The position numbers and the translations under genes are program-made. A stretch of DNA of 64,000 nt from Hanleya hanleyi (lineage: Eukaryota; Mollusca; Polyplacophora; Lepidopleurida; Hanleyidae): NCBI GenBank assembly GCA_036873755.1, contig JAVTVY010020281.1, forward strand, positions 1 to 64,000. Direction: 5' to 3'. The notes below the pieces were generated by a model. That model searched no databases. It saw only the letters and a program-made list of their open reading frames with translations, and was not told the origin of the DNA. Of the stretch, positions 1 through 10,722 are shown piece by piece; positions within the stretch are counted from its first letter, which is position 1, and every line of letters begins with the position of its first letter.

Positions 1-188
1 ATAAATTGTCTCCGAAATATTGCCAAAAACATCTCGGATATATTATCTGGGAGAGACAGTAGATCAATACATGATCTACAATACCCAACGCTACAGTGGG
101 CCGGTTTGATAACCGCGAAGAACTGATCAGTGTGTCTCACAGGCTCTCAAAGTGTTTTTAGGGGTGTGAACGATGATATTAGGGTGAA

Positions 189-942
189 GTGTAGAATATG
201 GGGTCTCTATATAACTCCATGCTTTATATAAAAATACACCAAGGTCTGAAACGCACTTTGGGTGAAACAAGAAATAAACGGCACAATGAGATGATGGTCC
301 CCTTCTTTCTCAATTCTGATTGGACAGCTGATCAGTGTGTGACCTCTCTTGCCGGAGGCGTGTCACGACTGACCGATCAGAATTGAGAAAGAAGCACACC
401 ATCATCTCGATGTGCCGACTTGAATGGACAGTCAGGTTGGATTTTGAATCGCTCGGCAAAGGTATAAAATTGCACAAATTAACTAATTTGACGACGGAAA
501 TATATAGAGTGACAATTGTAGAATATGCTGATGTATTTTGTTTGGAGGTACATGTAAACCGTTTATTTCTCGTTTCAACCAAAGTGCATTTCAGACGTTG
601 GTGTATTTTACGTTCATAAAGTTAGACCGCGGTTCGCAGTTCGTTATTCGGGACCAGTCATTCAGCGACTCATAACAGCGCCCCTAGCAGCGCCCCCTTG
701 CATCAGATGTGGGATATGAATATGCAAAGATATAGAGCATGGCATTCTCTCTTGCTATACAGAGTTTGGAGTTCAAAGTACTCTAATAAAAAAAAATACA
801 GATTTCCATATCTGAGGAAATAATTGCTGGTTTCCTCGACTAATGAACTGCGAACCGCGGTCTAACTTTATGAATTTGTGTATTTTTATATAAAGCATGG
901 GGTTATATACATGTATAGAGACCCCATATTTCGATACTGCAC
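189..942. mobile_element. Nested fold-back (long inverted repeat) element
   Basis: The two ends are an imperfect inverted repeat: GTGTAGAATATGGGGTCTCT with a following ATATAA/TTTATATAAAAATACAC stretch at 189-239, and its complement at 878-942. Inside lie two more inverted pairs. One has arms 233-318 and 379-417 continuing at 562-611. The other has arms 615-646 and 841-872 and differs by a single base. There is no coding sequence beyond short shadow frames, so this looks like a non-autonomous fold-back or MITE-type element. No target duplication could be assigned, because the sequence just outside both ends does not match. The internal pairs suggest that it grew by successive insertions or duplications. 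Confidence 0.75.
418..561. repeat. Insertion interrupting one arm of the fold-back element
   Basis: The right arm of the inner inverted repeat reads continuously against the left arm up to GATGTGCCG and resumes at CCGTTTATTTCTCG. About 144 bp between these points have no partner in the left arm. A CCG triplet lies at both edges and could be a 3-bp target duplication. The insert has no clear inverted ends and no coding capacity. It marks a younger insertion into an older palindrome. Confidence 0.5.
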
Positions 943-1353
943 TGTAATACCACCATCCACACCCCCCAAAATACTTGATTTGAGGGCGTGTGATGTCTCT
1001 GTAATCCATTTTTGAATATCATCAGGAATGAAATTTGAAGTGGTTATGAATCCATTGAAAATGTTGAATAGTGTGATCAGCTATTCGTCCTTTTCGTGCG
1101 TATTGTCCGATAACCCCAAGTTTCCTTAACAGCCTGGTCTGTTAACTGCTGGCATTTCCATATCTCGGAAAAAATGGAGGCGCATGTGTCCTGTCTATAA
1201 TTATTTCTACTATCCTGATTTGATTTTTGAGCAAGTTAAGTAGGTGATTCCTCAGTTTTGATGTCAACTGATAGGATACAGTAATATATGTTTATCGATG
1301 TTGATCAAGTTTTATAATAATTCATTAATTGCCTTTTGATATTCATCTTGCAG
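943..1353. other. AT-rich interval upstream of BEN-like exon 1
   Basis: No gene, repeat or motif cluster was recognised here. The last ~20 bp form a weak polypyrimidine/AG acceptor for the exon at 1354. Confidence 0.5.
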
Positions 1354-1448
1354 ATTCTGACTTACATGTAGTACAAGTAACAGAGGCAGAAGGATATTCA
1401 AAACCCAAACCTGGGATCTTACCTCTGTCAATGGCACAGCAGTATAGT
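1354..1448 (+). pseudogene. BEN-domain gene, exon 1 of visible part
   Basis: An open stretch of 31 codons is bounded by CTTGCAG before it and GTAAGT after it. It reads SDLHVVQVTEAEGYSKPKPG followed by ILPLSMAQQYS. The entry phase needs one base from an upstream exon that was not found; the exit phase is 0 and fits the exon at 2721. The domain itself is in the next exon, so this part is the linker before it. It is marked as pseudogene because the downstream exons are frame-broken. The splice sites are good, so an assembly error in a live gene remains possible. Confidence 0.5.
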
Positions 1449-1679
1449 GTAAGTATTTGTCTTTTCTCATTAACAGGATTTAGCCAGAGATATATCCCAA
1501 TGGACAGACAATTTCAAATTTGGATAGACAAGAATTTGAAAATTTAACATGGGATGGATATGAAGAAAGGAAATTTAGTAGACTGTCCAAATCTAGCAAA
1601 ATGAGATACTTTGACAGGTAGATTTTATATCCTGGCTGACACACTAGGTTTGTCATGCTGCTGGAATTTCTGCCCAATT

Positions 1680-1743
1680 ACAAGCGTCCGTCCGTCATTC
1701 ATAATTCAGCCGTCGTCCATTAAAGAATACCAGCGTCCATAAT
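1680..1743. repeat. Short dispersed repeat shared with 46310-46378
   Basis: The words GTCCGTCATTCA, AGCCGTCGT and ATTAAAGAAT occur in the same order and spacing in both places. This is a diverged two-copy fragment of an otherwise unidentified repeat. It resembles the CCATCGTCCATGATC core of the 32-bp minisatellite at 45076, so the three may be related. Confidence 0.45.
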
Positions 1744-1750
1744 CCAATGG

Positions 1751-2266
1751 CTGAGTTGCACATCATTGACAGAACAGTTGATCAGCTACTGAGTTGTATA
1801 ATTTCACTTTCGCCTATCTGTTAAACCATGACTATTTTGAACTGGTGATAGCTGGCATAATTTTATACATGTACTACCATATTTTCCCAGTATTCGAAAA
1901 ATGTCATTATGCTTGAATATTGGGAAAATATAGTTCATATGTATAAAATTATGCCAGTTATCAGGAGTTCAAATTACTCTCCAGGGTTAAAAGATAGGGG
2001 AAAGTGAAATTATAGCTGCTCAACTGAAGTCACAGATCAGTGAACATATGGGCTCTCCTTTGTTCTCTCAATAATGTGCAACTGGGTAATTCTGATTGTG
2101 ATATTCACAAATTATGCCAGTTGTCATGAGTCAAACTTACTCTCCAGGGTAAAAGGATAGAGAAAAGTGAAATTATATAACCCAGTAGCTGCTCAAGTGA
2201 AGTCACAGATCAGTGAAGAAACGGGGCCAGGGCTCTCCTTTGTTCTCTCAATAATGTGCAACTGAG
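1751..2266. mobile_element. Fold-back element with one arm tandemly duplicated
   Basis: The left arm (1751 to about 1912) begins CTGAGTTGCACATCATTG. It pairs with a right arm that contains GCATAATTTTATACATG/CATATGTATAAAATTATGC complements and ends ATAATGTGCAACTGAG at 2266. The right arm is present twice: 1932-2108 and 2109-2288 share the CTCTCCAGGGTAAAAG, AGTCACAGATCAGTGAA and TTGTTCTCTCAATAATGTGC blocks in order. It is non-coding and lies in the intron between BEN-like exons 1 and 2. It is probably a MITE-like palindrome with a later tandem duplication. Confidence 0.7.
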
Positions 2267-2720
2267 TCATTCTGATTGTGATATTCACAGTTAGAACAGA
2301 ATATTAATTTAGAACAGCTTAATAATAGGTATTTCATTCTCGGCCATGGATGATATGTGGTTTGGTTTTATGTAGTTTAGTTTATGCCTCAAATCCCAAA
2401 ACAAGAAAATATGACCGCCTTTGTTGAACATGCAAACTCATCTAGGTGACAAATTCAAGGGAAACAACTCTGGGCTTCGCCAAGGAAAAAAAATTAGTAC
2501 TGGTGGAATTAGGGGCTGATGATGCTGATAAAACAATGAGTACACTATACTAATGTTTATCATAAGGTGACGTGATGTCCGAGAGTATATGTGTCCATTG
2601 CTAGCAAATTAATTAATAAATCAGCAAGGCCTGTATCCTGTGATTTTGTACATTGGTACATGTTTTATGGAGGTGTACTTTTTACCATTCTTTCTTTGAA
2701 ATGTTTATACTCTGTTTCAG
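2267..2720. other. Intron remainder before BEN-like exon 2
   Basis: This contains the phrase CAAGGGAAACAACTCTG at about 2456, close to a short motif repeated in bivalve intergenic DNA (from memory; a related CAAGGGAAATAACTTTG is at 31856). It ends in a good acceptor, TACTCTGTTTCAG. Nothing else was recognised. Confidence 0.4.
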
Positions 2721-2965
2721 ATGGTTGAGCTGTCACCTGGAAGTGGTGTGTTCGTATACCAGGACCAGTATCACCAGGCAATGAACAAGTCACTATGTGA
2801 ATGCACCTTCTAGAAGACTGAAACAGCCAACAGAGACGAACACCTCTGCTCAGGGTGATGGAAGACCAGCGGCGAGATATTTGATGAACACGCTCTTGTC
2901 ACTTGAACACCTAGCTAGGGGGAAACTGCTGGCGCTGAACGGTGACATCATCGGAGCAATAAAGG
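2721..2965 (+). pseudogene. BEN-domain exon with internal frame break
   Basis: The acceptor CTGTTTCAG and donor AAGG|GTGAGC bound 245 bp. Phase 0 from exon 1 reads MVELSPGSGVFVYQDQYHQA then MNKSLCECTF and stops. The +1 frame, starting about 2797, continues NAPSRRLKQ and then the BEN-like core RYLMNTLLSLEHLARGKLLA and NGDIIGAIKG. The RYLMN..LL...EHLA pattern matches the BEN consensus (aromatic-L-M/L-N-x-L-F/L-x-x-E-E/H-L). BEN domains bind DNA or chromatin partners in the nucleus. The two halves are in different frames with no splice signal between them, so a single indel near 2795 is the simplest reading: either pseudogene or sequencing/assembly error. Confidence 0.6.
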
Positions 2966-3229
2966 GTGAGCAAAATCACTATCTGAGCTCCCATACTAAG
3001 TTTCAGGGCACCGGTTAAATGTCAGGTACATTAGATTTTTCTACGAAGTAGGCTACCATTTTAAAATTGTCCGGTAATGAGTGAGTGAGTGAGTCCATCC
3101 GAATCCTTTCGTCGGCAAAAGAGGGAGAACCGTTCACATTAGAACCTTGATTTTTGGCATGAACGTGCATTAGGGCATTGTTACCAGGAAGTTCTGAGCT
3201 GACCGAATTCTGATGAATTTTTTTTTAAT
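2966..3229. repeat. Intron with GAGT microsatellite and repeat-associated arm
   Basis: GAGT is repeated about four times at 3077-3093, followed by CCATCCGAATCCTTTCGTCG and an AT-rich run ending in TTTTTTTTAATAATTATTTT. The stretch leads straight into the satellite that begins with TACACCCGCTTGAAAAAGCGG, and probably belongs to the same repeat family's leader. Confidence 0.45.
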
Positions 3230-4245
3230 AATTATTTTTATACACCCGCTTGAAAAAGCGGACGTGTTATGGGATGGCACTGTTTGTCCGTCCATCCGTC
3301 CGTCCATCCGTCCATTTCGTGTCCGGGCTGAATATCGCGCACTTTTCAAACTACAGACCCGGCGTTTGGTAGGTCACAGGTGCATTAGGGGGAGATGACG
3401 TGTCATACGTTGCCTTCACTCATGTGGGCCGTTTCCATGGCAACCAGACACCCTCTTTATCTCAGCCATTGTAAAGGTAGTTTCTCTCGTGTCAGGACTA
3501 TATATCGCACACTTTTCAAGCTACTGATCTGAAGTTTGGTAGGTAGGTGCATTAGGGAGAGACATGTCATGCGTTGCTTTTGCTGATGTGGGCCATTTCC
3601 ATGGCAACCAGACACACCCTCTTTATCTCAGCCATTGTAAAGGCAGTTTCTCTCTTGTCCGGACTATATATCGCACAGTTTTCAAGCTACTGATCTGAAG
3701 TTTGGTAGGTAGGTGCATTAGGGAGAGACGTGTCATGTTTTGCTTTCGCTCATGTGGGCCGTTTCCATGGCAACCAGACACACCCTCTTCATCTCAGCCA
3801 TTGTAAAGGTAGTTTCTCTCGTGTCCGGATTATATATCGCACAGTTTTCAAGCTACTGATCTGAAGTTTGGTAGGTAGGTACATTAGCGAGAGACGTGTC
3901 ATGTTTTGCTTTCGCTCATGTGGGCCGTTTCCATGGCGACCAGACACACCCTCTTTATCTCAGCCATTGTAAAGGTAGTTTCTCTCGTGTCCGGACTATA
4001 TATCCCACACTTTTCAAGATACTGATCTGTTTGGTAGGTAGGTGCATTAGGGAGAGACATGTCATGCATTGCTTTTGCTGATGTGGGCCGTTTCCATGGC
4101 AACCAGACACACCCTCTTTATCTCGGCCATTGTAAAGGTAGTTTCTCTCGTGTCCGGACTATATATCCCACACTTTTCAAGCTACTGATCTGTTTGGTAG
4201 GTAGGTGCATTAGGGAGAGACATGTCATGCGTTGCTTTTGCTGGA
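3230..4245. repeat. ~165-bp tandem satellite, about six copies
   Basis: The block GTAAAGGTAGTTTCTCTCGT recurs near 3471, 3640, 3806, 3969 and 4133, giving a period of about 160-169 bp. Each monomer carries GTTTGGTAGGTAGGTGCATT and GGGCCGTTTCCATGGCAACC. The first, divergent copy contains a GTCC/ATCC microsatellite (3286-3317) after an imperfect hairpin CCCGCTTGAAAAAGCGG. The short open frames here are phase artefacts of the repetition. The whole array sits in the intron between BEN-like exons 2 and 3. Confidence 0.85.
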
Positions 4246-4480
4246 CACACCGGTTCTTATAAAATCACCGAAATTAAGCGATTTTGAGCCCGGTCAAGAC
4301 TTGGATGGGTGACCTTATGCTGCACTGCTGGACTGATAAGTGTCCAGGGTAATAGGAACTGAGGGCGATAATACTTTCCACGCTAATGACTCACCAGCAG
4401 TGACATCTGGGAAAGTTAATAGTACCCACTGTCAATTAGAGACTGCTATATTCTCTCACGGTAGCACATAGGGCCCCAAG
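4246..4480 (+). mobile_element. 5S rRNA-derived SINE (SINE3 type), fused to the satellite
   Basis: Positions 4247-4315 follow the metazoan 5S rRNA internal region: ACACCGGTTC, ATCACCGAA(A)TTAAGC, GAGCCCGGTCA and CTTGGATGGGTGACC (A-box and C-box of the internal promoter). The 5' ~45 nt of 5S are missing, so this is not a 5S gene. The body has GTGTCCAGGGTAATAGGAACTG, which recurs in the second copy at 34653. The left edge replaces the satellite monomer at GCTG|GACAC, so the SINE inserted into, or was truncated against, the array. Confidence 0.8.
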
Positions 4481-4779
4481 TCATCTCTCGAGTGCATTCT
4501 TAAATCATATCAAACCCTACTTCGTACTTCCTGTGACGTTAGTCACACTGCCATGTAAGAAGCTATGTTCGTGAAATATCATAGTGCATTTACATCATTC
4601 TATTTAGATAGAAGATATTCAGGAATTAATATATTGTGATAATAGTTATTTAGAGATTAACTATTGTAGAAAATATCTTCATTATTAATACAATGGGCAT
4701 TGAAATCACACAGTCACTTGCCATGGGACAGGCTGCAAAAGTATTCATCCTTCTAATGATGTTTATTTATTCATTTCAG

Positions 4780-4876
4780 CTTTCTGTACAACACATTCAA
4801 CAAGTACAGCCCCTGTGATCAACCGGCAATGGGTGCCAAAGTCACAGGATTAAAGAGCCGAAACAGACTGTGGTGA
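4780..4876 (+). pseudogene. BEN-like last exon, out of phase
   Basis: A strong acceptor (TTATTTATTCATTTCAG) precedes it. The frame starting at 4781 reads FLYNTFNKYSPCDQPAMGAK then VTGLKSRNRLW and a TGA, resembling the hydrophobic and basic final helices of a BEN domain. Exon 2 leaves one base at its donor, which would instead put this exon in the frame AFCTTHSTST...SQD-stop. The biologically plausible frame therefore needs a second shift, or an unseen donor. Together with the break in exon 2 this favours a decayed copy. Confidence 0.5.
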
Positions 4877-5427
4877 TCAGCGCTTAGTTCACTTGCGTTT
4901 CCTGGTGTAAATGGAATAGGATACAAACATTGTTACATGTATATGACTGATAGATTGTTGAAAGCGACTTCAATTCACACACTCTCCCCTTGATTCACTT
5001 GCTTTCTACCATGTCGACATGAGAACAATCAATAGCATGTCTGGATACAACAAGAAAGGACAGTGAGTAAGAAAGAACAGTCAAACCATATTGTAAACAA
5101 GTGAGCCGGATGAAAGAATGTTGCTGTAAATATGATTCATAGTGCTATTTTATGTATGGAAGAATTACTGTTTTTGTGTAAAAAATACACTAAAATATTC
5201 TTCTGAAATCGGATTTGTTGATTTTTATGGTGTGCTCTCGTATATGTACTGCTATCAACACAAGTTAGAAACTCATCTACTGCAGTTCTTTAGTAAAAAT
5301 TTCTTACAGCTACTTTCTCCAGTTACAGCCAGATGAGCTACAGTGCCATGGCACTATCTTTATGGTGTGCCATCTTTTATGTACTGCTATCTTTTGGATT
5401 GGATTGACCGTATCTAGTGTATACCTT
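4877..5427. other. 3' flank of BEN-like gene, nothing recognised
   Basis: The interval is AT-rich with short chance frames only. ATTTCTTACAG near 5300 resembles an acceptor but is not followed by a convincing open exon. Confidence 0.4.
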
Positions 5428-5855
5428 ACCCGTACCTTCAGCTGTACCTTAATGATACCTCCAGCTATAAAATGGCTGACCATATATATATATACCTTCC
5501 TGGTACCTTGCGTAATACCCTATACCTTGATGGTACCTCTGGATGTACCTTACTTGCGCCTTGCTCTTGAACTGGTTTTATCCTCATGTACCTACACTAT
5601 ACCTTAACAGTGCCTTAGTGATACCTTGTTGCTGTGCCTTACTGATACCTTATTCAAGCGAGGTACAGTCAAGGCATCATTAGCATTTTTGGAACGTACC
5701 TTACCTGTACCTTGTCCATGTTGGATCAAATGACAAATTTGGAGGTACAGATAAGGTATATGCCTTAACTGTACCTGTCCTGTACCTATGTCAGATCTAT
5801 GGCCTGTACCTTATTGAGACCTTCTTGATACCTTAATGATACCTTGTTACTGTGA
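5428..5855. repeat. TACCTT motif array
   Basis: The hexamer TACCTT, usually as GTACCTT or GATACCTTA, occurs more than fifteen times with irregular 8-25 bp spacing. Several inverted copies (AAGGTA, AGGTAC) lie around 5655-5765. The right end reads CCTTGTTACTGTGAGGGTA. The region has no coding logic. A shorter inverted relative lies at 13284-13475, so this is a dispersed element and not local slippage. Confidence 0.75.
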
Positions 5856-8800
5856 GGGTAATAACCGAAAGACCTCTTTCGTATGACAGTTAGCGCCAAT
5901 TCCATACGTGTTTCAAATAATAATAATAAAAACTCGAGATCGTTTCCCATAAGAGACAAGTGGTCAACAACTTTCCATGATGTGGTGTAAAAGTCGCTTT
6001 GCAGAGTATTTACCTCAACCCCATTGGCATGTAAAACACATCATATTCAACGCCCCCTAAATCCGGGTGAAGCGAAACAAGACACAAGTTAACGTAGCGC
6101 TAGGGATCTTGTCCGCTGCGATCGTATTTGCCGTCAATGAAATATATTTATCACATAATTTGATAAGCTTTGAATGGACGTGTTTTCTTGCAAGAGCCTT
6201 TTTTCCAATTTATTAACATTGCATTTTTGCCACTAATCGTTTTGCCGAAAATCGACACTTTTCTTTGGATAATTTTAACCAGTAATAGGTTATGTAGATG
6301 TAGTGGATATAAGAGTAAAGAACGTGAATATTCATTGTACAAATTTCCATCTGCGATTGGATATTAACTGCACTCTACTTCTATATCAGATTGTTATTTA
6401 GTCATTTGTAACTCTTTTCAATCCCAAAAAGGTATGGAGACCCCTTAACTATTCTATTTCAAAAAGAGGAAATGTGGAATCAGAAAACGGCTGAAAACAT
6501 GAGAAACTGAGCTGTTACAAAGCCTGTTACCACGCCGCTCAACAAATCTGGCTGACTGTTTAATTATAAGAAATATCTCTACCAAATATCGTTCGCGTTT
6601 TATTATTTTCTTTTTCAAGAACAATTTAGGAACCACAGAGTAATTTCTGATTTAATACTGGTAAGAAGTAGTCTGACATATTTTCCCATAAAATTGCTGT
6701 CGAGAGACTGGTACTGAGACTTCGCGCGCGAAACATTAACACCGGATTTTAAGAGACTCCAATGAGACGTTGCAGACGTCTTGCTCAAAATAACCCATAA
6801 ACCCCCCCGAGGAGACAATTATTCTTAAATGAGTAAGTCTTCAGTCTTAATGAGACTATGTTTTGTTTTGGAAGAAAAAGAGACGTGGAAATAAATGTCC
6901 TCTGTGGTAAACACGCAATAAAAGGCATGTAACCAGAACATCCATTTTGTAGGAATAACAAAAGTGTTTACGGCAACAATCAGACTTTCGAAAGCTATAT
7001 CTTGAGCCAATATAGGTGTTTGAAGAGAAAATAGATGGAGAGAAAATATATATAAGTACTAAAACCAGAATGATATAAGCATGGATATGTCACACGTCCT
7101 CATTTCGTTGGTAGTTCGCGTGTCTTTGCGTAAAATTACCCACTCATCAAAGGTGTGTAACGTTGCTCCTGGGGATACCATGAAATGCTCACTAGATAGA
7201 AGTTCAGAAAGAACTTTTGCTACCACTTACCATATACATCATGTCAAAAGTTTCAAATAAGTCGACAGATCGTTTGTGCGTGTATCATCCATTAATTGTG
7301 GGATTGGAAAACACAACCCCAAAATGTAAAGTTATTTTCCGTTCCTGCCGGCAATTCTGTGCAATTGCCAGACTAGATGTTCGTAAGGATTTCTTATTGA
7401 CTACCCCAGTCTGGTAGGGGGAGATCATACAATGGAAGAAAAGAATATGTTATAGCCATGTCGAGACATATGATATCTCGTGCGCCTAAACGACGATTCT
7501 CGAGGCTCTGTAGTTGAGACAGCTGTGTCATTAGCAGTTGTCAGATCGCCAGCTGATATCACTTTCATTTTGACAATAACAGGCGATTCTAAACAAGCGG
7601 TACCGAGCATATTAACGCTTATTGTCACACCTGACGGCCAGTACTGATGCAAGCTATATAATAACAGCGCACCGGGCTTCACAAAGCGGAACTAATCACC
7701 GCATGAAAATGGAGAATTGGAGGTATCCATTCCGTTGGCCAAAGCAACAAAACCGACAAACAATGTATTGTCTCGTGTATATTATATTCCACAACCTGAC
7801 ATTGGGACGAAGTGGTGGCCTTGGCTATCGTGGTCATTTACGGATCTATACTTGATAAATGACTTGACGCATTGAACATTCAGGTGATCTTTCCCAGCAA
7901 ACAGTCGTGTATTTGTGATTGTGAGAACTCGGTAGGAGCTCTCTTGAGAATAACATGTTCACTTTTCACTACATTTACCCACTTCTCCATTTTCCTGTCT
8001 TTATACTCAAATGGTACATGCGGATGGAGTTATCCTACAATAACACAGCCATTATTATATTCAGATCAATATTCTGTATTGTAGTCAGTTGGCGTTGTCG
8101 GGTATTTTATTGTAATAATGGTCATTTGTATATGGCATTGGGTCTATTTTCGACGATGGATTGAAAGACCGCGAGAACTGGTGTTATTTCAATAAATGTT
8201 AATACATGTTAGTGTCCCATTTAGCTCTGTGCATCCATTGTTTGTAACCCGCTGATGTATGCTGAATGACGTGTGCGTAGTCTCCGAACATACACAGCGA
8301 ATTTATGCCAAGCAAATATTTTTAAGTATTTAATGTATTCACTGTGGGATCTCCCTTTCATGTTGCGATTCCGCTATAGGCTTTCTATGCACTAACAAAA
8401 CCCATGAACTATGGAATACGATAAACCCTTTGTGAAAATTGGGTTATACCCATTGATTACGATCGAATTAAAGCAAACTGAGAAGCACATTGTCGTCAAA
8501 ATCTGCTGTCAAATGATACACTGATTAGAGAAGGACCTAATTTTGGAGGATATGATTCATGTGTGTTTGAATAGGTGACTGGCCGGCGGTAGGAATTAAG
8601 GATCATTCTATAGTTTCGTAGCAATGGCCCCTGTCTAATTTCATGATGGGGTAAGTCGTCCATTTTCTGATACATCATAATTCTTCTTGCCTATTTAATA
8701 GTTTATATCCATAATACTATAATGCCATTGCTGCAAACGAGCATATAGGGATCGCTGGCTGAGCTCGTCAGTGGCCGGGGTCTAAAATCTAAGTTTGTCC

Positions 8801-9239
8801 AGCCTCAGTTATGTGGTGCGAGAAAGTCATGACTCAGAAATGACGAGAAAATCTGATCTTTTCACCTTTTCATCTTGGTACCGAACCTGGGAACACGAGA
8901 CAGAAATTTACTTGAAATCGCTCTTATTCTTCTGAAAATTGGGTCGAATTTGATCATCTTTCAACTTTTTAAGGGGTTTTCTAGCTTAGAGGGAAATGTT
9001 CGAACTTCAATGATTTAATTATGGTCTTTCAGAAAATATATGCATACATGTATAAGTAAGTTGGGTTGAAGATTTACGACAATTGGTGACCAAAAAGCGA
9101 ACTTATGGTCTATTTCCCGCCGAATAGAAGAAGCCTGGAGTGCACCCTTAGGGAAGGTCGTCCAAGCGAACTTTAATCTTATAAGATATATGACATTGGC
9201 AACGTAGCTTATGGTCCGTTTGATTGGAAGCATTCATAT
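5856..9239. other. 3.4-kb interval without recognised features
   Basis: Both strands hold only short frames without codon-like composition or paired splice signals. I saw no repeat shared with the rest of the window and no RNA gene. It may be low-copy intergenic or intronic DNA. Confidence 0.4.
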
Positions 9240-9345
9240 TCATAGGTCACTAGATTGTACAGTTCGGTATAGACGAGCCTTGGGCGTGACCATAGGAACG
9301 AGATTGCTTGTACATACAAAACTGTAAAATCTAGTAACTTATTGA
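9240..9345. repeat. Small inverted-repeat element
   Basis: TCACTAGATTGTACAGTT at 9246 pairs imperfectly with AACTGTAAAATCTAGTAA near 9322, separated by about 55 bp. The GGTAT and ATAC flanks extend the pairing. It is non-coding, probably a decayed MITE hairpin, and no sister copy was seen in the window. Confidence 0.45.
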
Positions 9346-9928
9346 TTTACCCCTTGAAACAAAAATGAAAAATTAATGTAAATAGTTGAACAATTTCTGC
9401 ATCAACTTGGTAGAATGACATTGAATGACAACTAGCACTCTGGTCAAACAGCTGGCATGATGTTTCAGCACCTGCCGTCAGTAAACCAAAAGTATTTTTT
9501 CGGCCAAGAACTGTCCAATAATAAAATAATATTGACAAAAATTATATAGGTGCATAATAACAATAAATACATGCATATATGCGAATCGCAAAAATAAAAA
9601 CAACATGTCTATATTGGAAGAGTGTGGGACCGAATCATGTCGATCATACCGTTGGAGCGACACCACATAGTTTAATTGTTAAATGTGCTGTAATATCAAG
9701 AATTTCTAGTGAATTATTAAAGAAGTTTGACTTAAAAATAACATGCGGATTGCACTCATTACAGAATACCAATGCACTTCAGAATTAGGCTCAATGGTGC
9801 GCTTTCGGAAACTTATAAAAATACAAATTAGAAAACGTTGAATTCTCAACACGGAAGCCACTACGTTTAATCCAATCCTATACGCGTTTACTTAACACTA
9901 GTATAGTAGCTGAATTCATTATTTGGCC
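9346..9928. other. No recognised features
   Basis: AT-rich, with short chance frames only. Confidence 0.4.
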
Positions 9929-10158
9929 TAAATTACAACACATATAATGGAAGTGGGAAGAGGTGCCGACATACTGACTGCGTCATATGACTTCACAGAA
10001 TAGTCTTCTGGTAAACCTATTCCAAAGCACATACCAAGAATCTAACGATTCGTGATATGTGTTGTATCTCAGGTACGCTTTTATTGTACCTGTTCATGTG
10101 GCAACATGGATGATATGACCACACGGCCCCTAGCATCGACATAAGCGGTATTAGATAC
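9929..10158 (-). mobile_element. Dispersed repeat family A, copy 1 (inverted relative to 44239-44490)
   Basis: Blocks ATTACAACACATATAATGGA, GAGGTGCCGACATACTGAC, CATACCAAGAATCTAACGAT, ATGTGTTGTATCTCAGGTAC and CATAAGCGGTATTAGATAC all reappear in reverse complement and in order at 44239-44490. Both copies are about 230-250 bp and non-coding. The minus-strand frame of 115 codons that runs through here is a by-product. One end carries CATAAGCGGTATTAGATAC, which in the other copy is a perfect palindrome. Confidence 0.75.
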
Positions 10159-10184
10159 AAATCTAGAGAGCTATGATGGAAATG

Positions 10185-10259
10185 CTCTGACAATTCGTAT
10201 ACTGGTAATTGGTGAGCTGTTTCGCTGTGACAACTCGTACATTGGCGATTGGTGAGCTG
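10185..10259. repeat. Two-copy 40-bp tandem duplication
   Basis: CTCTGACAATTCGTATACTG/GTAATTGGTGAGCTG is followed 40 bp later by CTGTGACAACTCGTACATTG/GCGATTGGTGAGCTG. This is a local duplication adjoining family A. Confidence 0.7.
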
Positions 10260-10557
10260 TGACTCTGCCAGACCGGATGAAAACACGTTCGATCTCTGAT
10301 GTGGTCGCATATGATACGCCATTATCAGGCCTTCTGTCCTTCTTTTATTTGGAGGAGCAGACAATGAGCAACTGGGTGGTTAAGAGCGGATGGACAATGA
10401 CATAGGAGTAGAACCATTTTAGGAGCATATATTTGCAAGATGGTAACTCTTCGACTTTGAACATGTGATAACGATTGATGGGCAAAGGTATCCCTTTTGT
10501 TCAAACGACAATTAACATTGGAACTTAGTTTATCTTCTGGGTTTTGGATAGGTCCGG

Positions 10558-10718
10558 TGTGGAGGCTAAGAATGTCCTGTGGCTAAGAGTGTCCGGCTCC
10601 TATTTTCTAACCCAGCCAGGACATTTTTTATCTATATTGGGGATATGTCCTTTCTTATTTGCAAGAGAAAAAAATATGAAAAGGGACGCCAATCCCCAGG
10701 ACATTCTTAGCCATCACA
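10558..10718. mobile_element. 161-bp MITE, family B copy 1, CCGG flanks
   Basis: The ends TGTGGAGGCTAAGAATGTCC and GGACATTCTTAGCCATCACA form a ~20-bp terminal inverted repeat with two mismatches. CCGG lies on both sides (10554-10557 and 10719-10722). A sister element of the same size is at 59457-59618. It is non-autonomous and has no coding sequence. Because CCGG is itself palindromic, the exact boundary between target duplication and terminal repeat is ambiguous. Confidence 0.85.
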
Positions 10719-10722
10719 CCGG

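Noticed and set aside
4247..4315. 5S rRNA gene
   Set aside because: The first ~45 nt are missing and the 3' end diverges after GGGTGACC into a body shared with 34653, so it is a SINE head.
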